Source of the DNA: Falciphora oryzae
Lineage: Eukaryota; Ascomycota; Sordariomycetes; Magnaporthales; Magnaporthaceae
Length of the DNA: 64,000 nucleotides
Assembly (NCBI GenBank): GCA_000733355.1
Contig: JNVV01000070.1
Span: 8,964 to 72,963, forward strand
Reading direction: 5' to 3'
In this document: piece after piece, positions 46,083-57,249 of the stretch
Position numbering within the stretch: position 1 is the stretch's first letter
Layout: the number at the start of each line of letters is the position of its first letter
Translations under genes and position numbers: made by a program
Notes under the pieces: model-generated
Databases searched by the model: none
Seen by the model: the letters and a program-made list of their open reading frames with translations, nothing else
What the model was told of the DNA's origin: nothing

Positions 46083-46364
46083 CCACTGAGACTAAATCTC
46101 ATACAAAATAATTTTTCGAAAAATCGCTCGCGGCACCGGAAGCCCCCACGGCGGAGAACCCGCGGGATCGATGTCGGTGGGTATATAAGGGAAGCGATTG
46201 TTGGCGCCCCTCAACTGCAATACAAGCCTATTCACCCCACTAAGCTTGGGGCCCCGACAGCGCTATTTATAGCGCCTGTCAGGGCCCAATCCAACTAACT
46301 GAGACCCTGCTGGCCACTGTGAATGCGCTGCAAATCCCCGATTTGACCTCAAAATATTAATAGT

Positions 46365-46891
46365 TGTAACAGGCCTCCGCCCTACTATAGCCAGCTACAG
46401 TAGTGTCAGGCCTGGAAAAGGGGGGTTCTCGCAGGGAGGTTTTAGAGGTTCAGCAGCTCAACAGTTGCATTCGTGCAGGGCTCAACAAGTTTATGGTGTA
46501 GGTAGAAACAGAAACGATAGCTTGCCCTCCGAACCTCCTTTACAGGGGGTCTTTCGGGCCCTCCTTATGCTCTAGCCCTCCGTCCGTCCTTCGGCTGTCG
46601 TCGGCGCGCCTCCTCCTCCGTGGCGTCCGTCGGGGCCTGCCTTTCGGTTGTTATCGGCACACTGCCTCCTCCGCGGCGTCCGTTGGAGCCGGATGTGTTT
46701 CGTCCCTCTTAGGGTTCCGGGCCGGGCTGATCTGCGGGGGCTGATCGGCGCGCGTGTCGCAAAGTTAAACTCTCCTGATTCGCACATCCGTTAGGGCTTG
46801 CGCCCCTCCGGCTACCACCCGGAGGCCTCCCTTGTAGTTACCGGTGGCGTCCCCTGCGGCTGCTGGCCATGCTTTTGTGTGGGGTGTTACA
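46365..46891 (-). repeat. Solo LTR of the G family (reverse)
   Basis: 527 bp, TGTAACAGGCCTCC...GGGGTGTTACA, with perfect target duplication ATAGT (46360-46364, 46892-46896). Inserted at the X/G2 boundary. Confidence 0.95.
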
Positions 46892-46896
46892 ATAGT

Positions 46897-47236
46897 AATA
46901 TTGCAAAGCTATCGCATAAATTTGCGCTAATATAAACCTAATACCGGGTTAGCTTTGCGCAAGCCGTTATAAACGGAATTAAAATCGCTATCGAAAATTC
47001 TAATAGCGGCTGCGATACGTAATTTAGCCGTAATAAAACCGTTAAAATTAGCTTTAAACATAAGGTTAAATTTGCTTTCCCAATAGTCGAAATCTTATAT
47101 TAAACTAAAAAGCTTTAATTCGGGCATTTTTCATAGGATTTTATAGCTGCCTTTATTTTTATCGTACGAAAAAAAATGTCGTTTTTTTTATCGTCATTTT
47201 TTACTAAAATATAATGCGATAATGCCCGGGGTGTTA
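46897..47236 (-). pseudogene. G2 gag remnant, part 1
   Basis: Reverse-strand gag, collinear with 59145-59485 of G3 (AAGCTATCGCATAAATTT...). Interrupted by pogo copy f. Confidence 0.75.
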
Positions 47237-49098
47237 ACGTGGTTCACCACCGAGTGAAACACACCACCGAATGAAACACCCAAACCCGACTATTCGACAA
47301 TCGATTCGCATTGCAACCTAACAACGCCAGGAATCCATTTAAACTATTTAAAACTATATACATCGGACATTTCTATTTCTTCCTAACAAATGCGCGCATT
47401 ATGTCCGGTTTTGCCGCAGGTGCTACATCGCCGATAAGTCGTCGTCGCCCTCCTTTCCTAACCCCTATGGTTACGCATTTCTTACTATAGCTATCCATCC
47501 AGCTCCTGCTAGTCTAAAACATTTCGTACTTCGTCGATAGTAAGTGACCCTTTAAGTCGGACACGTGTTTTTTTAGCCCTCCGGCGTTTGCTTAGTGTTT
47601 CGTTCGCTTTTTTAAACATGGATACTTCGGTTTAGAAAAGGGCTACTTTATGCATTATCGCTTTCGCCCCCTTTGCAATTTGGTCCACAGCCGTATAAAT
47701 AGGAGTTGGAAAGCTGCTTTGGTGATTAGAAATCCGAGTTTTGATGTGTTCGGATTGCGAAGTTGCTTCCTTAGCCGTCCGGGGCGTTTTGGAGGTCCAA
47801 AGTTCGGGGTCGTTTAGGGGCGTCCTCGGGGGAGTTAAAATCCGTAGCCTCACATCCAGCTTTTTTAAAACCGAATCCGGGTTAAAAAAAGCAAAGCCAG
47901 CCTTTTAAAAACCTTTTCGGATGTTTTTTTCGGTTATAAAATTAAAAAATGCCGCTTTAAACGCCGAAAAGAACTCGACCTTAGTCACGTGGTTAACGTG
48001 CGACCTCATCAGGTTTTTAATTTATCGACCGTACGCTTTTTTTATTAGGCTAAAGCACTTAACGTTAAACGGTTAAAGGAAATAAAACGAATACGGAGGC
48101 ATATAAAGCGTAATAATGTTGTATTCCTGGCAGTAAAGTTCGAAATCCGTCGAGTGGTGGCTTTCGTGTCCGTCCAGCACTAACAAACGATAGGGGCTTT
48201 TCGTACGCGACGCAATGTGTTTATCGAAATGCTAGATCCATTCCAAACCGAGCTCGTTCGTAGTTCACCCGTTGGAATTTATTGCGATAACCCAATCGCG
48301 TAAAAGGTCGGTTTCCAAATACCAATTGGCTAGGTGGTACTGCCTTTTAACGATAATAAAAGGGGGGATCGCCTAACCGCAACAATTAACCCCTTAAATA
48401 ATTATTGCCTATTCCCGATTGCTAGGCTGGACCAGCTTTGCTTTACTACGACCTTCCGATGTTGTAATAACTATAACGGCTGCGATTATACCTATAAAAA
48501 AGCCGGTTTCGTCGAAATTGTAGATATCGTTATCCAGGATGCCATATTTGGCTACAGTATTCCGCATAAGGTCGAACTACGCAGAAACGAGCTTGGGATT
48601 TTCGCATTTGGCCCTTTGGTAATCGTATTTTCGAATCCAGCGCGTGCCGAGCTTTGCGCGGCGTTTAACGAACCTCGCGACCTAGTTAGTCCCGATGGCA
48701 CCCGCGTCGCGTTCGGCGAGCAATCAGTTGGCCATAGCTTCAACACTAGAAGGCCGCGGAGGGAATGCGCGAGAATCCAGTTCGAGTATGTATTTGACAA
48801 GCGCCTCCTTTTCGGATTCCGTTAATTTCGGGGAGTTGGGGTTGCTGTCGCGTCGAGCAGGTCGGCCGCGTTTCCGACGCGAAAAAGTCGCAATAGAGAC
48901 CGAATAGATTTTGCCTGCGGCCCTGATGCTTAATTTAGGATCGGATTGTAAAGCTTGAAGGGCGAAGATCACCCGGCTTTCGTTGTTTCCTGTAGGCATT
49001 TTTGTCGGTGGAGGAATTCGTCGCGAAAAGAGAAGTGTCGCGTTGTCGTAATCGCGTGTTTCACTCGGTGGTGTGTTTCACTCGGTGGTGAACCACGT
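47237..49098 (-). mobile_element. Pogo-like transposon copy f (decayed)
   Basis: 1862 bp between TA at 47235-47236 and 49099-49100, in G2 gag. TIR motif is CACCGAGTGAAACAC, present twice at each end. The transposase is collinear with the intact copy and has many stops, but the N-terminal helix-turn-helix differs in sequence (MPTGNNESRVIFALQALQSD, about 48999), suggesting a distinct subfamily. Confidence 0.9.
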
Positions 49099-49100
49099 TA

Positions 49101-49543
49101 ACTAATTTCCGGGTTTTCCTAACGGGCGGTTAACCTTTTAGCCGTACTACCCTAAAATTAAGCTTTGGAAACGAGCCGGAGCTTAGGGCTCGGGGTTGGG
49201 GCGATTTAGATCGTCCGAATCGTTTGGCAAGCTAATAGCCTCGCGAATTGCTTTCCGTTCCACAAATGCTTTTTGGGACTGCGGCAGGATTTTGGTAGGG
49301 ATGCAATTTCGCGTTACGTAATAAGCGAGTTGCGAACGAATGTAAAATGCAACGTTATAAATATTAAAGTTGAGGTATCCACGAAAGTTGTTAAAAGTAG
49401 GTTGTTTACGTCCAAAGGGAAAAATGGATATTCCCGTTCCTAAATCTTCGTCCTGGCCTAATTCGTTAATGTTAACAAAATCGTTAAAATCTGATATAGT
49501 AACTAATAAATGCTAAAAGTTTAAGCAAAAAAAGCAATCGAAT
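49101..49543 (-). pseudogene. G2 gag remnant, part 2
   Basis: Collinear with 59490-59919 of G3; leads to the 5' LTR. Confidence 0.75.
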
Positions 49544-50406
49544 TGTAACAAGCCCTAACTTTACTATAGCTGGTTATAGCAATATTAGGCCCGAAAAAAG
49601 GGGTTTTTTTTTAAAAAGATTTTAAAAGTTCGGCAACTCAGCAGGCGTATTTGTTAAAGCTCCACAAATTTATAGTAATAATTGTTCGTGGCACGCTAAT
49701 ATCGATATCAACCGGTTGGGGTGAGAAAGCTTCTAGTGTTTAATAGGTATCTAAAAGCTGTCTGTCTTCTAAGTACAACGGAAGGGCTCCTCGTGCGAGC
49801 CCTCTGGATAGATATATCCCATTCACGGAGGCCGCGGGGTGCGGTCGTACAAGGCCAGTCCCGGTGCCGGGCCTGACTTGTGACTTGCACCGCCTCCGTG
49901 CATGACCGGTGATCCCCATTGCCGGACCCTCCGTGTCAGAGAGGCGGGGCCTCTCTGCCTCGAAGTCCCTGGCTATTGGGGATTCCCGTGCAATGCCCTT
50001 TTCCCTTCGTGCGACCGTTAATTATCCTTCCAACAATAATAAAAACAAAAAACGATTGCTTGCCTTCCCGACCCCTTTTATAGGGGGTCCCTCGGGCCCT
50101 TTTTATACCCTGGCCCTCCGGCTATCCTTCGGCTGTCATCGGCACGCCTCCCCCTCCGTAGCGTCCGTACGGGGCTGGATATGCTTCGTCCCCTTATCAA
50201 AGTTCAGAGTTTAGGTGCGCTTTGGCCGGGTTAAGTGCCCGTTATCTGCTGGTGGCTCCCCGGCATGCGTGTTATAGAGTTAAACTTTTTTAATCCGCAT
50301 ATCCGTCGGGGCTTGCGCCCCTCCGGCTAACACCCGGAGCCCTCCCCTAAGGCTACTGGTAGCGTCCCCTCAAGCTGCTAGCCATTCTTCTGTGTAGGGC
50401 ATTACA
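49544..50406 (-). repeat. 5' LTR of G2, split by LTR Z
   Basis: Pieces 49544-49682 and 50036-50406 make a G LTR in reverse. Right flank GCCGC does not match the left flank of G2. Confidence 0.85.
49683..50035 (+). repeat. Solo LTR Z, 353 bp
   Basis: TGTTCGTGGCACGC...CCTTCCAACA with perfect target duplication ATAAT (49678-49682, 50036-50040). No internal region of this family occurs in the window. Confidence 0.9.
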
Positions 50407-51736
50407 GCCGCCGTTTCCCAACTTCGTCGAACGTTCGCTTGGGCGGCGATTAGGGCACGGCGGCGTCCGGGGCGGGGCCCCGGGCGCCGGGCCCTATTGC
50501 TATACGTTTGTTATATCCGGTTGGCTGCTGGCATACGTAAAGGCGGCGTCGGTATATTAGGGGCTTTGGCTTTGGGGTTGTTAGCCGGCGGGTGCGGCGG
50601 CCTTTTCCGGAAGGTTTTTGGTTACTTCGGTAACCTCCTCAGGCTCGGGAGGGTCTAACTCCATATTCGCTAATATTTCGTATTGGTTATTAAAGCAGAC
50701 CTTAGCCCTTTTAGCAAAGTGCCTTTCCCTGCCGGCCGTGCGGGCCGCGCTTGCAAAGGCCGGCGGACCTGCTGGGTTTACCACGGCAGCGTCAGCGGCG
50801 GGGACGGGGGCGGGGGCGGCAGCGGGGGTGCCGGCAGCGGCGGCGTTACCGGTGCCGGCCGCGGGGCTATTAGTTGCGGAAAGGGGGTGGGGAATAGTGG
50901 CGGTGTCGGCAGTGGCAGCGGCGGCGGCAGCAGCGGAAGTAGCGGCTTCCGCCGCTTTTACCGCCGCCCGGTACGCTTGCAAACCCAACCTCTTATACGC
51001 CGCTTTTTCCTTTTTGTTTAGCTGTTTAAGCACCCCGTTTACCCGTATAAGCTTTATCGGGCACTTCTGGTGGTCGGTAGGGTACGGGTTTAAACAGTTA
51101 GCACATTGCGCAAAGGCCGTACACGGCGATACGTGCCGGCCGTCGTTCACCTTCCCGTACCGAAAGCACCTATCGGCCCGGGCGCAGTTGCGAGCCACGT
51201 GGAAACCGTGGCAGCCGGGGGTATGTTGGGTAATTGGCAGGTGTTTTTGTATGCGGCGTAAAAAGGAGGTAATCCCCTAAAGCCTAAACCCGGCCACTTG
51301 CGTATAAAAAGATATAATCCATAATATACGCCTTTAAAAATCGGCGCCGGCCCCAGAAGGTTTAACGCTTACAAATTTCAGCCCTATTTCGGCTTAGACC
51401 TCATTTCGGACTAGGTCTTCCATTATTAGGACTCTTTTACCAAGGCCGTTTGCCAATGTCGTAAAGCATCCGGAAATTACGTAGTTATGCTAAATTTCGG
51501 GCTTTTCGATCCTTTCGGCGTTATATAAACGGCCTAATTCAGATCGGTGTTGCAAAAGCCGGCTTTGGATGTCGGCCGTTTTTGCTTTTAGCACGAACCC
51601 AGTAGGGGTTCGGTAAGCTTCCAGGACGTCGGCCGTCGTAAACGGCAGGTCCCTGCTGTCGGCAAGGGCTTTGCGGATGCTAAAGCCAGTTTGTTAGTTG
51701 GCCCAAACCTGCCTTTCTTCCGGGATTCGAACAAAA
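50407..51736 (-). pseudogene. LINE ORF1 (gag-like) fragment
   Basis: The reverse strand encodes a CCHC-type gag of the Tad-like non-LTR group: ITQHTPGCHGFHVARNC then ARADRCFRYGKVNDGRHVSP and CANCLNPYPTDHQKCP (about 51050-51240), followed by a Lys-rich helix, an Ala/Pro-rich linker and NNQYEILANMELDPPEPEE (about 50640-50700). The open part is 50581-51198; the stop at about 50578 is probably a former CAA, since a sensible reading continues to 50407. Both ends are cut by G-family LTRs. No endonuclease or RT part is present. Confidence 0.7.
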
Positions 51737-52679
51737 TGTAACACCCCGCACAAAACCATGACCAGCAGCCTTAGGGGCCGCTACCGGTAGCCTTAAAGGA
51801 GGACTCCGGGCGGTGGCTAGAGGGGCGCAAGCCCGAAAGACGTGCGGATTAAAAAAGCTTAGCTTTATAACACGCATGCCGGTTAGCCTCCGCAAATACG
51901 GACGCTCAGCCGGTCAAGGCGCATCCAAGCTCTGAACCCTAATAAGGAAACAGAGCATACCCAGCCCCGTACGGACGCCGCGGAGGAGGAGGCTGTAACA
52001 GGTCTCAGCCCTACTATAGCAAGCTACAGCAGTGTCAAGCCTGGAAAGGGGGGGTTCTCTTAGGGAAATCTCAAAGGTCCAGCAGCTCAACAGTCGTATT
52101 CGTGCAGGGCTAAACCAGCCTGTGGTAAAAATAAAACAAAAACGATAGCTTGCCCTCCAAACTCCCTTTACAGGAGGTCCCTCGGGCCCTTCTTATACCT
52201 GGCCGTCCGGCCGTCCTTCCGTCATCGTCGGCACGCCTCCTCCTTCGTGGCGTCCGTACGGGGCTGGGTATGCTTTGTCCCATTATCAGGGTTCGGAGCT
52301 TGGATGCGCCTTAACCGGGCTAAGCGTCTGTATCTGTGGAGGTTAGCCGGCATGCGTGTCAATAAAGCTGAACTCTCTTGATCCGCGCGTCCCTTAAGGC
52401 TTGCGCCCCTCTAGCTACCACCCGGAGTCCTCCCCTGAGGCCACCGGTGGCGGTCCCTAGGGCTGCTAATCATGGCTCTATGCAGGGTGTTACAACTATC
52501 CCCCTTTTAAGGAGGCTGTCCTCGGTCTCCAACTTTTTCCTTTTTTCCTGGTATAACGACAAATCTTCGTGGACTCGCAAAGGCGCTAACCGTTTCTTTT
52601 CCTCGCCTGGGGTAAACGCTAGCTTCCAATAAAACCCTTAAAAAAGGATAACCAACTTGGCGATTTCAGGTGTCCTCTT

Positions 52680-54200
52680 CTTTACTGCTTAACTCCACGT
52701 CCTGGAGTTCGCAGATTTTTTAGTTCCTTTTCTTCCGGGCCTTTTGGAAGGCTCGTACTTTCGTAGGTGCGCCGCGAAGGTGCTTTTCGGGCTTCCAAAT
52801 GTTATACTCTGCCGGCCAATCCTTCCACTTAACCAAATAGTACTTTTTGCCTCGGATACGTCCCTTATTTCGTACTTTTTCGACCTCCCATTCCTTTTGG
52901 TCATCCTCGTACTCTAGCATAAACAACGGCACCTCGTTTCCTTATTTTCTAACAGTATACCGTTTAAGGTATTATACGGAAATAACGTTGTAAAAACGGC
53001 GGTAATGCTTAAGGAATGCCAAACGGTAGGCTTGCTAGCCTATGCGTTTAATAATCCGGAAAAAACCGATCCATCTAAGTGCTAACTTCTTATTCTTTAA
53101 ACGCAGGTTTTTCGTGGACATTTTAACCAAATCTCCAATTGCGAATTGCATAGGGATATGGTTTTTATTATAATATTTAGCTAACCGTTCCTATGTTTAC
53201 AGTAACGTTTTTTTAAGCTCTTTACGTAATATATAAAATCGTTCGATACGGTTTCTTACTGCAGGTACCCTCCCTTTAGGGATATTATCCGCAATATTAA
53301 TCCGCATTTCGCAATCCGATCCGTATAGGAAATAAAACGGTAAATGCCTTGTAATAAAATTCCTGCTATTGTTATAAACGTAAACTGCTAACGGTAGCAA
53401 TAATACCTAAAAGTTCTTTAAACCGGCGCAATAACTGCGTAAATAATCCTCGATAACGCGGTTAAAGACTTCCGTTTACCCGTCCGTTTAAAAATAGTAA
53501 GCGGTTAACATGCGTTTTTTAATAATCTAGTGCTTGCACACCTCTTCCTAAAAGTCACTAATAATACGGCTATCGCGATTACTAACGATGCTTTTAAAAG
53601 TGCCAAACACGCATTCGATCCGCTCGAAAAACAGCTTTGCGAACTATCCTACGCTTATATCAGCTCGTATAGGGATAAAAACTACGTGTTTAGTTCATCG
53701 GCACATAACGACGAAAATCGCGTTAAAAACCTAACCACCCGCCGTCCTACTTTTAGGTAAGCCGGTTACCCAATCTAAAATTTTTTTTTCATAAATTGCC
53801 CGTCCTTTAACGGTGGTCAGGGTTCAAATTTGCCGTAAAGCTTATAACGATAAATCGCTTTCCCTTAGCACTAAAAGCACGATACTACATATGCCGTAAC
53901 ATCCCTTTTAACTCCATCCCACCAAAAAAAGCGCTAAATAAAATTTAAAATCTTAGCCACGCCCTAATAACCGGCTCCGGGAAATCGTAAAACTATTTCA
54001 AAATTTCAGTCCTTAAAGCCTCGTTTGCAAAAACATAAACCTAATTTCCCTGGAAAATTAACTCGTTACCGTTAGCTAAATAAAAGCACGATGCTTTTCG
54101 CTACCAAATCGTTATCGCAATATTTCGGTACGGTACGGTATATTTTACGTCAAATACTACCAAACGGGGTTTTTTAACTACTGTCAGCCTTTTAAACAAA
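52680..54200 (-). pseudogene. G3 integrase and chromodomain
   Basis: Best-preserved chromodomain in the window: WEVEKVRNKGRIRGKK then YYLVKWKDWPAEYNIW (52720-52932). Integrase C-terminal part MLPLAVYVYNNSRNFITRH and CEMRINIADNIPKGR (53197-53400). Confidence 0.85.
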
Positions 54201-56700
54201 TTCATACTCGCCGGATCCCGCTTTTATACGTCCCTAATCCATTTCCTTAGCGGCGTTAAAATCCCCTCCGAAAAGTACGGGGTTTCGCTGCTTTCAAGCC
54301 AATCCAAAGCAATGCGTGCCTCCTAACGAGTAACAAATTGCACCTATAAGGCATAAATAACCTTAAGGGCGTCTAGATCGTCGGCTAACGTAAATTGTGC
54401 CAAACGTACGCTATCCCGCTCGCTTTGCCGGTTAAAAATAAAATCTTTAGGGGATCGCTCGTTAAGTACGCTCTTTACGCTCACTAGCTGGGGAGGCTTA
54501 TTAGGCGACGCTCCTTCGGCAATATCCTTTACGTACTGCTTATAAACAAACACGTTTTATTCCCAACCTATTTTATTAAATAGCATCGACAAAAGTTTCT
54601 TAATAAAAATCTCCTATCCTTCCTTGCGACTTTCCATATAATCCGGTTAGCGAAATGGAACGTCGACTGGGTTTAGGGACCCTAACCGGTACTTAATCTC
54701 GAAATCGTAAGGCGCTAACTGCAATAGCCAGCGTGCTTATCGTCTGTTTAAACGCTTTTATTTCATAAAAGCCTTAAAATTCTTATAATTTAAAAACACC
54801 TCTGTAATTTGCGCCCTTTCGAAATAATATCGCTAATAGCGAAAACTTTCCACTATTGCGAAAAGTTCTTTATCGTATACAGGATACCGGGTTTCGGCAC
54901 CTTTAAACTTTTGGGACCAATAAGCTATAAGGTGCTACTAGCCGTTGTACTTTTGCAACAAAATACCTGCCATGGCAAAATCGGAAGCGTTCGTTTCGAT
55001 CCGTAACGGTAAAATTAAATCGTAATGCCGTAGCATTAATGCGGTTATAAAAGCGTTAATTAGGTCCTTAAACGCCTACTATTAGGGCTCCTGCTAATAA
55101 TAGCCTATCTGGCCTAGCTTGCGTCCGTTCTTTATTCTTTGCAATAGGTCGTGTAAAGGTTTCGCTATACGGGAAAAGCCGTGGATAAACCGTTAATAAA
55201 AGTTGCAAAATCCCACAAAGATTTGGATATCTTTATACGTGCGAAATGGGTGGTTAATCCATTCGCGAACGACCTAAACACGCGCAGGATCCATTTGAAG
55301 CCCTTCGGTGTTAACGATAAAGCTTAAAAACTCAAATTCTTACTAAAAAAAAAGTGCATTTTTTAAGGTTAGCATAAAGCTTAAAATTGCGAAATCGATT
55401 TAAAACCAGCTCTAAATGGTGCTAATACTCCTTTTTGCTACTGGAATAAATAAAGATATCGTTTAAATAAACGATAACGAAATCGTCCACCAGGCCCTGT
55501 AAAGCCTTATTAATGTAGGTTTAAAACGATACCGGGGCATTAGTAAATCCAAACGGTAGCACGAAGTATTCGTAATGCCCGTACTTAATACGGAACGCGG
55601 TTTTCCATTCGTCCCCCTCTTTAATACGAAATCGGTAATACGTATTAACGAGGTCGATTTTGGAAAAGCACTTAGCACCGTTCAAACGGTCAAACATCTT
55701 TCCAATAAACGGAAACGGTGCTTTATTTTTAATAGTAATATCGTTAAATCCTTGGTAGTCAACGCACAAACGTAACGTACCGTCTTTTTTAAAAACAAAA
55801 ATAACAAAGGCTCCTGCTAGTAACTGTAATTTACGGATAATGCCTTATGCGAAGGTATCAGCGAGGTACTCCTGGAGTGCTTTTAACTTAGCTGGAAATA
55901 AATAATAAATTTGCTTCCATAAAAATTCTTTGCCCGGAATCAAATTGATAGCATAGTCGCCGTAACCATACTTAGGAAGCTTTTTTCCTTTGCGAACGTC
56001 AAATACGTCGAAATAACTTATTCGTAAGCTCGCAAAAACGGTTTTTAAATCCAGTAGCTCGTTCGAAAGGTTTTCGAACAGGTCGTCCTCTTCGGTACTA
56101 CTAACAAAAGGGTTAAAACAGATAAAACAAACAAACACACGATCTTATACGTAAAAGCTCTTTCGGAAATGGTATACGGATAATTAATAAACGTAAAAGC
56201 GTTAATTAAAACGCCAAATGCCTTTAACAAAGTAAAAGTCCATAGCTAGTTCCTGCATTAATAGCATGCCTACAAAGATAAAAACGTCTGCTAAGTTCCG
56301 TTCGATAGCAAAAAACGGCCGGATAACTTCCACCGGAATACCGTACTAATCGCGAAAGTTTAACTGTAAGTAATAAATACCGTAGGTCGTAACGCTTTAA
56401 TCGCTTGCGGCGGTTAAAGTAAGGGATTAATAGTCGTATTTAGGACGATTGCAAAGCTTAAATCCTAAAAACTTACAAAAAGTAATAAAAACTGTATTAA
56501 CTTTGGCGAACGTATCTAAGCCGACTTTGACCTTAACTTTTAAACCGCCGTTGGGAACGCTAACGGTCCCTTTAGTAACGAGCGCAAATGCTATACGTAT
56601 TTAATCGTTATAAAACGCCGGTACGGGGATAACCGGGTTCCCTTTTAATTTTTTTAGCGCTTATCGCTCTACTCCTCTCCATCCTCCTCCTTCCTGCGGT
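54200..56700 (-). pseudogene. G3 RNase H, RT and protease region
   Basis: RT open at 55521-55769 ([42 protein letters not shown]). The YxDD motif at about 55470 again reads YLND. The linker at 55845-56230 has FDVRKGKKLPKYGYGDYAI. Protease is not clearly recognised. Confidence 0.8.
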
Positions 56701-57249
56701 TTAAAAAAATTAACTTTAGCTTTTCCCTTTTAAAGGGATTCGCCCTTTTTAACAAAAGGTTTGGTAGCGGAAAAGGGGTTTTTGTAATCTTTCGTTATAT
56801 AGTTAGGCTTACCGCATTTAAAGCATACGCCTTTATCCATACGTCGTTAGCGTTCGGCGGTTAAAAGCGTCGAACGTCCGTTGCTTTTGCCGGTGCGTTT
56901 ATTACGCCCTTCCTATTTGCTTCGGGATTTGTATTTCCCGTCCTTACCTAATTCCTTTTAGTTTTTTTTGTAGGAAGATTTATGGGAATCCTTTTTTTCG
57001 TCGTACGGGGCGCAAGCACCCGTACCTAAGATATCCCAAAAAATTTAAACGGTAGCGACGAGGTTTTCCAAAGTCTTTGCTTTATAATGCATGCTACAGG
57101 TGATTTAAACTTTTAGGGCAAAAACCAAACGGATTACGTAGCTGTTAATATCTGCTAATTGTCCTATTTCGCCGCACATACGCCGGTATCATGCTGCGAA
57201 AACACCGGGGTCCTCGTTATTCTTTTGCATAAGTTGCTAAAAGTCGTTA

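Larger units (their letters stand above)
38941..46093. mobile_element. RecQ helicase/DUF6589-like DNA element
   Basis: 7153 bp. Ends are AGTCTCAGTGGCTC at left and its exact complement GAGCCACTGAGACT at right. The 9 bp outside are AAATCCCAT (38932-38940) and AAATCTCAT (46094-46102), one C/T apart, and the joined flanks match the uninterrupted X LTR at about 43833 (GGAAATCCCACACAAAATAA), so this is a real insertion. Cargo is a RecQ-type helicase (plus, left half) and a DUF6589-like protein (minus, right half), converging near 42.05 kb. A W solo LTR and an X solo LTR inserted later. A 9-bp duplication is typical of Mutator-like elements, but no MULE transposase is seen. Confidence 0.8.
36711..46362 (+). 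repeat. Solo LTR X copy 1, interrupted by two elements
   Basis: Pieces at 36711-36724, 38587-38940 and 46103-46362 join into a single X LTR, as judged from the uninterrupted X at 43477-44165. Inserted in it are pogo copy g (at TA) and the RecQ/DUF6589 element (9-bp duplication). The LTR has a GTATATAAGGG TATA box (46179-46190). Its flanks are G-family RT on the left and G-family gag on the right, with no target duplication. Confidence 0.75.
22035..50406 (-). mobile_element. Chimeric Gypsy G2 with nested insertions
   Basis: Same family as G1 in reverse. The left (3') LTR is at 22035-22502 and the right (5') LTR at 49544-50406, the latter split by solo LTR Z. Read through the insertions, the left part runs LTR, chromodomain, integrase, RNase H and RT and stops at 36710. 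The right part starts at about 46897 inside gag. The stretch between RT and gag is missing and LTR X bridges the gap. Outer flanks do not match (GGGTG left, GCCGC right), so two different G copies were probably joined. Confidence 0.8.

Noticed and set aside
38941..46093. Helitron
   Set aside because: The helicase has RecQ rather than PIF1 motifs, no HUH Rep motif is seen, and the element has TIRs and a target duplication, which Helitrons lack.
50618..51280. 220-codon plus-strand frame
   Set aside because: Shadow of the GC-rich LINE ORF1 on the opposite strand.
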